Below are positions 41,719 to 46,767 of a DNA stretch of 46,767 nucleotides, piece by piece (position 1 is the first letter of the stretch; every line of letters begins with the position of its first letter). The translations under genes and the position numbers were made by a program. The DNA is taken from positions 1-46,767 of the forward strand of contig JAFZYZ010000017.1 in the NCBI GenBank assembly GCA_017615975.1. The letters run 5' to 3'. Source of the DNA: Clostridia bacterium. GTDB lineage: Bacteria > Bacillota > Clostridia > Christensenellales > Borkfalkiaceae. The notes beneath the pieces are model-generated. The model was not told the origin of the DNA. It worked only from the letters and a program-made list of their open reading frames with translations, and did no database searches.

Positions 41719-42888
41719 ATGAATTACACAAACGAAAACGGCGTTTTGAAGATATTTTTCAGCGGCAGGATAGATTCTGCCAACGCGGACGCTTTGGAAA
41801 AGGAAATTTCGGAAATTCGTGCCGCAAACGCGCATAACGCGTTGGTGGTAGATGCGGACGATTTGGAATACATTTCTTCCGCAGGGCTTAGGATAGTGTT
41901 AAGGCTTAAAAAAGCCGAAGCGGATTTCTGTGTGATAAACGCTAATTCCGAAGTGTACGATATTTTCGAGATGACGGGCTTTACCGAAATGATAGAAGTA
42001 AAAAAAGCCTATCGCCGCATAACTTTGGACGGTGCGGAGGTAATAGGTCAGGGCGCGAACGGTAAGGTGTACCGTATCAACGCCGACACCATTGTAAAAG
42101 TGTACCTTAATCCGGACAGTTTGTGCGATATACAGAGAGAACGCGATCTTGCCAAAAAGGCGTTCGTGCTGGGTATTCCTACCGCAATTTCTTACGATAT
42201 AGTAAGGGTTGGCGAAGGGTTCGGAACGGTGTTCGAGTGTCTTAACGCAAAATCGATTGCCAAACTTATTGCCGAAGAACCTGACAAACTCGACTATTAT
42301 CTGGACTTCTACGTCGATTTGCTTAAAAAGATACACTCTACCGTGGTTAAAGAAGGCGATATGCCCGATATGAAGGAAGTGGCCGTTAAATGGGCGGAAT
42401 TCGATCAGGAATATTTGCCTAAGGAAACGGGGGATAAACTTCTTGCGCTGGTAAAGGCCGTTCCGAAAGACAATCATATGATACACGGGGATTATCACCT
42501 TAAAAACGTTATGATGCAGGACGGGGAAGCGTTGCTTATAGATATGGATACGCTGTGCGTAGGCAATCCCGTGTTCGAACTCGGTTCTATGTTTAACGCG
42601 TACGAAGGGTTTTCCTCGCTTGATTATAGCGTTTCGGCGTCGTTTTTGGGAATTCCGCACGAACTTGCGGTAGAAGTGTGGCATAAATCTTTGGAAAGAT
42701 ACATAGGTTCTTGCGATAAGGCGAAATTTACGGAAGCGGAAGATCGGGCGAAGATTGTCGGATTTATGCGGCTTTTACGCCGCAGTATCCGTCGCGGCGG
42801 CTTAAACGACGAAAAAATGAAGAAAGAAATAGATCTTTATAAAGAACAACTTATCTCTCTCGTCGCCAAAGTCGATTCTTTGGTATAA
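41719..42888 (+). CDS. STAS domain fused to aminoglycoside-phosphotransferase-like kinase
   Basis: A 389-residue two-domain protein. Residues about 1-98 form a STAS anti-sigma-antagonist-like domain with SGRIDSANADALE and EYISSAGLR; Ser54 aligns with the phosphorylated Ser58 of SpoIIAA. Residues about 100-389 form an APH/choline-kinase-like domain with the G-loop GQGANGKVY (110-118), the catalytic loop HGDYHLKN (His256, Asp258, Asn263) and the metal motif IDMD (Asp275). It is the likely partner of the upstream SpoIIE phosphatase and HATPase. The kinase substrate is unknown; the attached STAS serine is one option (inference). GGGGG lies ahead of the ATG. Confidence 0.9.
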   Translation: MNYTNENGVLKIFFSGRIDSANADALEKEISEIRAANAHNALVVDADDLEYISSAGLRIVLRLKKAEADFCVINANSEVYDIFEMTGFTEMIEVKKAYRRITLDGAEVIGQGANGKVYRINADTIVKVYLNPDSLCDIQRERDLAKKAFVLGIPTAISYDIVRVGEGFGTVFECLNAKSIAKLIAEEPDKLDYYLDFYVDLLKKIHSTVVKEGDMPDMKEVAVKWAEFDQEYLPKETGDKLLALVKAVPKDNHMIHGDYHLKNVMMQDGEALLIDMDTLCVGNPVFELGSMFNAYEGFSSLDYSVSASFLGIPHELAVEVWHKSLERYIGSCDKAKFTEAEDRAKIVGFMRLLRRSIRRGGLNDEKMKKEIDLYKEQLISLVAKVDSLV

Positions 42889-42917
42889 CGGCAGAAATTT
42901 GAAGCGGTGTTTATATT

Positions 42918-44315
42918 ATGATAGAACGTATATTCCCAAAGAAGATTATAGAAAGCAGCGATTGTGAAAACGCGCGCGGGCTGCTGGTTAAAAAACAGTT
43001 GCAGATAGGACTTAGCGAACGCAATACGACTTATTTTAACACGGGCGCGCACGTTATTCTGGATTTCGGCGCGGAACTTCGCGGCGGCGTCAGAATTCTG
43101 ACCTTTCTCGCAAATAATATTCCCGTAAGAATAAGGTTCGGGGAAAGTCTTACAGAGTGTTGCGCGGAACTCGGCGGCGCACAGAACGCCACCAACGATC
43201 ACGCCGATAGGGATTTTACCGTTAATTTGCAGAATTATTCGGATATGAAGTTCGGCGGTACGGGGTTCAGATTCGTAAGGCTTGACTTTTTGGGCGAAGT
43301 AAGAATTAAAAGCGTAGTCGCCGAAAACGAAATATTGAATAAAAAGCCGCTGTTTCTTTACGGCGGCAACGACAAAGAGATAAGTGATATATTTTACACC
43401 GCAAAGCGGACTATAGACTTATGCGCTGCGGGCAATTATCTATGGGACGGCGTAAAGCGGGACAGACTGGTGTGGATAGGAGATATTCACCCCGAAATGC
43501 TTGCGCTTACCACACTTTACGGGCGAGTGAAAATTATAGAACGTTCGCTGGATTTTGTTAAAAAGCAGACGCCGTTGCCTAATTTTATGAACGGCTTTCC
43601 TATGTATTCTATGTGGTGGATAATAATCGTGGCGGACTATCTTAAACTCACGGGCGCGGCGGACTTTGCGAAAAAGCAGATAAAATATCTTAACGGGCTT
43701 GTGGATTTGATGTTAAACTGCGTTTTATCCGACGGGGAAATGCGTTATCCTTCGGAATTCGTGGACTGGCAGACGCACGGCAAGGCGGACGAAACGCACG
43801 GCGTTCGGGCAATAAATATTATAGCGGCTAAAAAGGCGATAGAACTCTTAAAGTGTTTTAACGAAAGTACCGCAAAAGCCGAAGAATTGCTTAACCGACT
43901 TATGAAAAAGCCGATAACGGTAAAAGACAGCAAATCGGTGTTAGGGCTTAAATACTTCGCCGTAGGGCTTAACGGGGAAGATAAAAAGAAACTCGTCTCC
44001 GGCGGCGCGAAAGGTATGAGTACCTTTATGAGTTATTATATCTTAAAAGCGGTTGCCTCTTACGATAAAGCGAAAGCGGTGGAAATGCTTAAAAGTTATT
44101 ACGGCGCTATGCTTAAAAAGGGCGCAGCCACCTTTTGGGAAGACTATAACGTGGACTGGTCTGAAAATTCCTGCCGTATAGACGAAAAACCGAAAGACGG
44201 AGAAAAGGACATACACGGGGACTTCGGGGCGCACTGTTATATCGGGTTCAGACACAGCCTTTGCCACGGCTGGTCTGCGGGCGTTATAAGGTTTATTAAA
44301 GAAGAATTATCGTGA
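42918..44315 (+). CDS. GH78-like (alpha-L-rhamnosidase-type) protein, cytoplasmic
   Basis: A 465-residue protein with the GH78 pattern: an N-terminal beta-sandwich part (DFGAELRGGVRI, about 50-145) and an (alpha/alpha)6 barrel with WDGVKRDRLVWIGDIHPE (from about 173) and the C-terminal HSLCHGWSAG. Compared with the usual RDERxGWxGD catalytic block it lacks the Glu after RD (it reads RDR--VWIGD). It is also much shorter than typical GH78 enzymes. There is no signal peptide, so it acts inside the cell if active. Its ribosome site is weak, and it starts 29 bp after the STAS-kinase gene, probably in the same operon. Confidence 0.85.
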   Translation: MIERIFPKKIIESSDCENARGLLVKKQLQIGLSERNTTYFNTGAHVILDFGAELRGGVRILTFLANNIPVRIRFGESLTECCAELGGAQNATNDHADRDFTVNLQNYSDMKFGGTGFRFVRLDFLGEVRIKSVVAENEILNKKPLFLYGGNDKEISDIFYTAKRTIDLCAAGNYLWDGVKRDRLVWIGDIHPEMLALTTLYGRVKIIERSLDFVKKQTPLPNFMNGFPMYSMWWIIIVADYLKLTGAADFAKKQIKYLNGLVDLMLNCVLSDGEMRYPSEFVDWQTHGKADETHGVRAINIIAAKKAIELLKCFNESTAKAEELLNRLMKKPITVKDSKSVLGLKYFAVGLNGEDKKKLVSGGAKGMSTFMSYYILKAVASYDKAKAVEMLKSYYGAMLKKGAATFWEDYNVDWSENSCRIDEKPKDGEKDIHGDFGAHCYIGFRHSLCHGWSAGVIRFIKEELS

Positions 44316-44323
44316 ACGTATTA

Positions 44324-44351
44324 AAAAAAGGCGGGTAAAACCGCCTTTTTT
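44324..44351. terminator. Bidirectional terminator after the GH78-like gene
   Basis: AAAAAAGGCGG (44324-44334), loop GTAAAA, CCGCCTTTTTT (44341-44351). Perfect 11-bp stem with A and T runs, so it works on both strands. It serves the GH78 gene (+) and the converging lipoprotein gene (-). Confidence 0.88.
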
Positions 44352-44394
44352 AATGCTTGGATTTTATACAAGCCGTTGACTTTGCTTTTTATTT

Positions 44395-45390
44395 TTAGTT
44401 AATCAGTGTTTGAGAAGAATCTCTATATAATTCGATTATTTCGCTTTTTTCCGTATATCCATCAAGGTCAAAAGTTTCTATTGTGGCGGAATTTGCAAAA
44501 TCTAAGTAATAAGACGCAACTACAGTCTTGTTTTCCGTGGTCTCGGTTGTTTTTATCTCAGATTTCAAAATTTCATTGTTTTTATATATTACAGTTCCCG
44601 ACAATTCATTCTTTTCCCATTTAAGACTCGTGTTAATATCGGTAAAATGATAGCCGAAAGAATATTTTACTTGATTTCCTGTTTTTGTAAGACTCGTGTT
44701 ATAGAAAGGATATATTAATAATTCAGTATAAGCGAAGAAATTTCTGACGACACTTGCGTTTGCATATTGCAGTGCATAACCGGTAATTAACGATGTCAAA
44801 CCTGCAAGATTTTCAACTTCTTGGTATTCCTTTGTAATAACCGGATCGGCATCATTGACTTTTGTTAACTTATAATGCGCAACGACGTTAAGAGTGTCCG
44901 TTTCTTTTGTTGCGGTTGTTACGGCAAAAATTTCTTGAGTTATCGTCGTCGTTATTATTTGTTTATACTGGTAGTTATCATCGGCGTCTTCAATATTATC
45001 GGTTTCAACCGTAGTGGTGTTCACTGTTAATTTTGCGATAAGAGAACCGTCGGCTTTTTTGATTGCAAGCCAGCACTCGCGATTTTCTACGGTTTTGTTT
45101 TCAAAAACACCGTCAGTATAATCTTCTCCATCTGCTGATTTGTTGTAGTGAAGCGTGATGTTTTCTTTTTCTGTCGACGATTCTGTCCAGTGATAAGTTA
45201 TGTCACTGAAATTTTCGTAATCCGTATGCCCTTTCTTGAAAGCCGTTATTGCGGCAACTTCAAGTGTCTGGTACTCGTCAAACGAAATTGTGTCCGCTGA
45301 ATTTTCGTTGCATCCCACAAGTGCAAGCGGCGTTATGGCAAAAGAGAGTATTACAAATAGGGCAACTAATTTTTTTGCTATTTTTTTCAT
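44395..45390 (-). CDS. Lipoprotein of unknown function, AT-rich
   Basis: A 331-residue lipoprotein with signal peptide 1-26 and lipobox LVGC (Cys27). The mature part is rich in Thr, Ser, Asn, Lys and Glu, with repeated hydrophilic beta strands such as KQIITTTITQEIFAVTT. It resembles the uncharacterised lipoproteins often seen in Clostridia, and I cannot name a function. Base and codon use is visibly more AT-rich than in its neighbours (many TCT, ACA, TTT and ATT codons, few GCG or CGC). This suggests later acquisition or relaxed selection. GGAG precedes the ATG, and an extended -10 box lies upstream. Confidence 0.82.
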   Translation of the reverse strand: MKKIAKKLVALFVILSFAITPLALVGCNENSADTISFDEYQTLEVAAITAFKKGHTDYENFSDITYHWTESSTEKENITLHYNKSADGEDYTDGVFENKTVENRECWLAIKKADGSLIAKLTVNTTTVETDNIEDADDNYQYKQIITTTITQEIFAVTTATKETDTLNVVAHYKLTKVNDADPVITKEYQEVENLAGLTSLITGYALQYANASVVRNFFAYTELLIYPFYNTSLTKTGNQVKYSFGYHFTDINTSLKWEKNELSGTVIYKNNEILKSEIKTTETTENKTVVASYYLDFANSATIETFDLDGYTEKSEIIELYRDSSQTLIN

Positions 45391-45444
45391 ATTGTTCTCC
45401 TTTTATCTTTTTTTGTAGTATAGATATTTTATCCTACTAACTAA

Positions 45445-45453
45445 ATTATAACA
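45445..45453 (-). promoter_or_regulatory. Extended -10 promoter for the AT-rich lipoprotein gene
   Basis: On the minus strand the sequence reads TGTTATAAT, a TGn extension directly in front of a perfect TATAAT (45450-45445). No -35 box at the normal distance is convincing. The leader would be about 48 nt. Confidence 0.55.
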
Positions 45454-45516
45454 TACGGTTATCAAATTTGTGCCAATATTTTTATTTTTTAAAAAAAATT
45501 CAGTTAATTTCAACAC

Positions 45517-45553
45517 AAAAAACGACCGCCGTTAACAGATGGTCGTTTTTTTT
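45517..45553. terminator. Hairpin with T run, probable terminator
   Basis: AAAAAACGACC (45517-45527), 13-nt loop, GGTCGTTTTTT (45541-45551) with further T residues. A/T tails on both sides make it look bidirectional. On the minus strand it would end any RNA coming from 45554-45654. Confidence 0.7.
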
Positions 45554-45654
45554 GGCAGGTTCTGGATAGTGCCGATCCTTTTGACAGGGCTTGCCCGTCA
45601 AATATGGCAAATCAAAGTCGCCCGCACCTTGGTTAAAATAACTCTACTCACAGC
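45554..45654. other. Non-coding segment with strong hairpin between two terminators
   Basis: No credible gene is found. The segment contains a stem TTGAC-A-GGG / CCC-GTCAA (45581-45601, one bulge) and a small GGCA/TGCC stem (45554-45573). It is clearly more GC-rich than the flanking spacers. It is not a tRNA and matches no RNA family that I can recognise. It may be a small RNA, most likely on the minus strand, or a copy of an interspersed repeat. Confidence 0.4.
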
Positions 45655-45689
45655 ATAATAAAAGGGCGGTTTTTACCGTCCTTTTATTA
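45655..45689. terminator. Terminator hairpin after tRNA-Gln
   Basis: ATAATAAAAGGGCGGT, loop TTTT, ACCGTCCTTTTATTA: a stem of about 15-16 bp with one G-T pair, touching the CCA end of the tRNA gene. It is well placed to end the minus-strand tRNA transcript. Confidence 0.75.
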
Positions 45690-45765
45690 TGGCAGGGGTA
45701 GCTGGATTCGAACCAACGAAGTGACGGAGTCAGAGTCCGTTGCCTTACCGCTTGGCGATACCCCT
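45690..45765 (-). tRNA. tRNA-Gln (anticodon CUG)
   Basis: A 76-nt gene on the minus strand. The acceptor stem AGGGGTA/TACCCCT is perfect, the D arm is GCC-AAGCGGTAA-GGC, and the anticodon stem ACGGA/TCCGT holds the loop CTCTGAC, giving anticodon CTG (plus-strand 45731-45733). The T arm has GTTGG-TTCGAAT-CCAGC. The discriminator is G and the CCA end is encoded. The sequence resembles known glutamine tRNAs (GCCAAGCGGTAAGGC). Confidence 0.95.
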
Positions 45766-45784
45766 AAATTCAAATTGCTATTGT

Positions 45785-45813
45785 ATTGTATCAAAATAAT
45801 AAAAATTTTTCAA
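45785..45813 (-). promoter_or_regulatory. Promoter of tRNA-Gln
   Basis: Minus strand: TTGAAA (45813-45808), 17-bp spacer, TACAAT (45790-45785). The start would be near 45778, 13 bases before the mature 5' end. Confidence 0.78.
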
Positions 45814-45883
45814 CTGTTTTCACGCTGTTTTTATTATTTTTTTATTTTTCCGTTCCTTTGTTTTATTCCGTTCGCCGAAAAGG

Positions 45884-45912
45884 TTGCTTTGCCGTGGAAA
45901 AAGTAGTACAAT
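45884..45912 (+). promoter_or_regulatory. Promoter of the aldose epimerase gene
   Basis: TTGCTT (45884-45889), 17-bp spacer, TACAAT (45907-45912). The start would be near 45919, 19 bases before the ATG. Confidence 0.68.
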
Positions 45913-45937
45913 ATCATTAAAAATTCAGGAGTTATCT

Positions 45938-46767
45938 ATGCTGTATATTATAGGAAACAAACGCCTTTCCGTGGCGGTTAATTCAACGGGCGCGGAACTC
46001 GACAGCGTTAAAAAAGACGGGAAAGAAATTCTTTGGCAAAATTACGACGGTTCTTGGGCGGGGCATTCGCCTATACTCTTCCCGTTCTGCGGCAAATGCG
46101 CCGTAAATATCGACGGGAAAGTCTATAACGCGCCGCAGCACGGGGTTTTAAGAAGAAACGAATTTACACTCGTTTCGCAGACGGAAAAGGAACTGATTTT
46201 GTCCTTTTCTGCAGATGAAAACACTAAAATGCTGTATCCTTACGACTTTACCTTTACCGTGCGGTATAGCGTGCGCGGAACTTCGCTTTCTATCGAGTAC
46301 GCGGTTAAAAATAACGGCAAAACGGAAATGTTTTTCGGCTGCGGCGGGCACGAGTCCTTTAATATCGACAAGCCGCTTACGGAATATTTTATAGAGTTTG
46401 AAAAAGAAGAAGCCTTATTAAGGCTGTACCATGACGAAAACGGGCGTTTGACGGGTGAGAGCCGCCTGTATCCGAAAAGCAGGTTTTTGAAGTTCAAAGA
46501 AGTGCCGATTGAAAATTCCGACACGCTTATTTTTAAGGATATCCGTTCTTCTTGGTGCAAACTCGTGGGTAAAAAAGGCGAAACGGTTGCCAAAACCTAC
46601 TTTAAGGGCTTTAAAAACCTTTTATTCTGGCGTCCGAAAACCGCCGCTATGGTCTGTATGGAACCTTGGTCTAATTTGCCCGACGCAATAGACGATAACA
46701 CCGATTTTAGGCATAAATCGGGCATAAAACCGCTTTCGGCAGGCGAAACGCGCATTATAAAACGAAA
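45938..46767 (+). CDS. Aldose 1-epimerase family protein (LacX-like), 3' end cut by window
   Basis: An open frame from ATG 45938 (AGGAG just ahead) to the window end without a stop, 276 codons so far. The protein has the galactose-mutarotase-like pattern of the LacX subgroup: ELDSVKKDGKEILW, HSPILFPFCGK, APQHGVLRRNEF with the His, FGCGGHESFNI (second His region) and the C-terminal MVCMEPWSNLPD. It probably interconverts alpha and beta anomers of a hexose in the cytoplasm. Family members are about 290 residues, so only the last few residues should be missing. Confidence 0.9.
   Translation, partial: MLYIIGNKRLSVAVNSTGAELDSVKKDGKEILWQNYDGSWAGHSPILFPFCGKCAVNIDGKVYNAPQHGVLRRNEFTLVSQTEKELILSFSADENTKMLYPYDFTFTVRYSVRGTSLSIEYAVKNNGKTEMFFGCGGHESFNIDKPLTEYFIEFEKEEALLRLYHDENGRLTGESRLYPKSRFLKFKEVPIENSDTLIFKDIRSSWCKLVGKKGETVAKTYFKGFKNLLFWRPKTAAMVCMEPWSNLPDAIDDNTDFRHKSGIKPLSAGETRIIKR

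Noticed and set aside
45541-45654. Second tRNA, SRP RNA or 6S RNA beside tRNA-Gln
   Set aside because: No T-arm GTTCGAATC motif, no SRP GGAAG/GGAAGCA loop, and too short for 6S RNA; left as unexplained.

Overview
The window looks like chromosomal DNA of an uncultured low-to-mid-GC Gram-positive bacterium, most likely class Clostridia. This is an inference. It rests on strong AGGAG ribosome sites, near-consensus sigma-A promoters (TTGACA/TATAAT with 17-18 bp spacers), many rho-independent terminators, lipobox lipoproteins, SpoIIE/STAS signalling proteins and densely overlapping operons. I see no phage, insertion sequence or CRISPR array. The last gene is cut by the window edge.

Layout. 23-1288 (-): membrane protein of unknown function. 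1467-3463 (-): mscS-azlC-azlD. 3569-11755 (+): an aromatic amino-acid operon with its own attenuator. It starts with a consensus promoter, then a 17-codon leader peptide rich in Phe and Tyr and a terminator/antiterminator switch, then aroF-tyrA-aroB-aroA-aroC-pheA-aroE/aroK-aroQ. These encode every step from PEP plus erythrose-4-phosphate to chorismate, prephenate, phenylpyruvate and 4-hydroxyphenylpyruvate. 11862-13391: guaA. 13552-15197: two tandem Wzz-type chain-length proteins. 15249-15902 (-): a lipoprotein. 16019-19212: a small operon (membrane protein, CPBP protease, rlmH, M14 peptidase, tadA).

19335-29360 is a surface-glycan locus. A membrane sugar-phosphate transferase stands alone. 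It is followed by a nine-gene operon: two glycosyltransferases, an IspD/TarI-like cytidylyltransferase, a Wzx-type flippase, a LicD-type phosphotransferase and four genes that make and activate 2-aminoethylphosphonate (PEP mutase, phosphonopyruvate decarboxylase, AEP transaminase, LicC/PntC-type cytidylyltransferase). Together they predict a surface polysaccharide or glycolipid carrying aminoethylphosphonate. This is the most distinctive system in the window.

29498-34502: housekeeping genes prs, pth and mfd. 34631-38296 and 38312-39031: a PrsA/SurA-like lipoprotein, a PHP-domain phosphoesterase, an AEC transporter and an SDR. 39083-42888: a three-gene signalling module made of a receptor SpoIIE phosphatase fused to a HATPase, a RelA/SpoT-type HD hydrolase, and a STAS domain fused to a small-molecule-kinase-like domain. 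Its first gene appears to be read from a leaderless mRNA. 42918-44315: a short GH78-like protein. 44395-45390 (-): an AT-rich lipoprotein. 45391-45937: an intergenic stretch with a tRNA-Gln(CUG), several hairpins and an unexplained structured segment. 45938-end: an aldose 1-epimerase-like gene that runs off the window.
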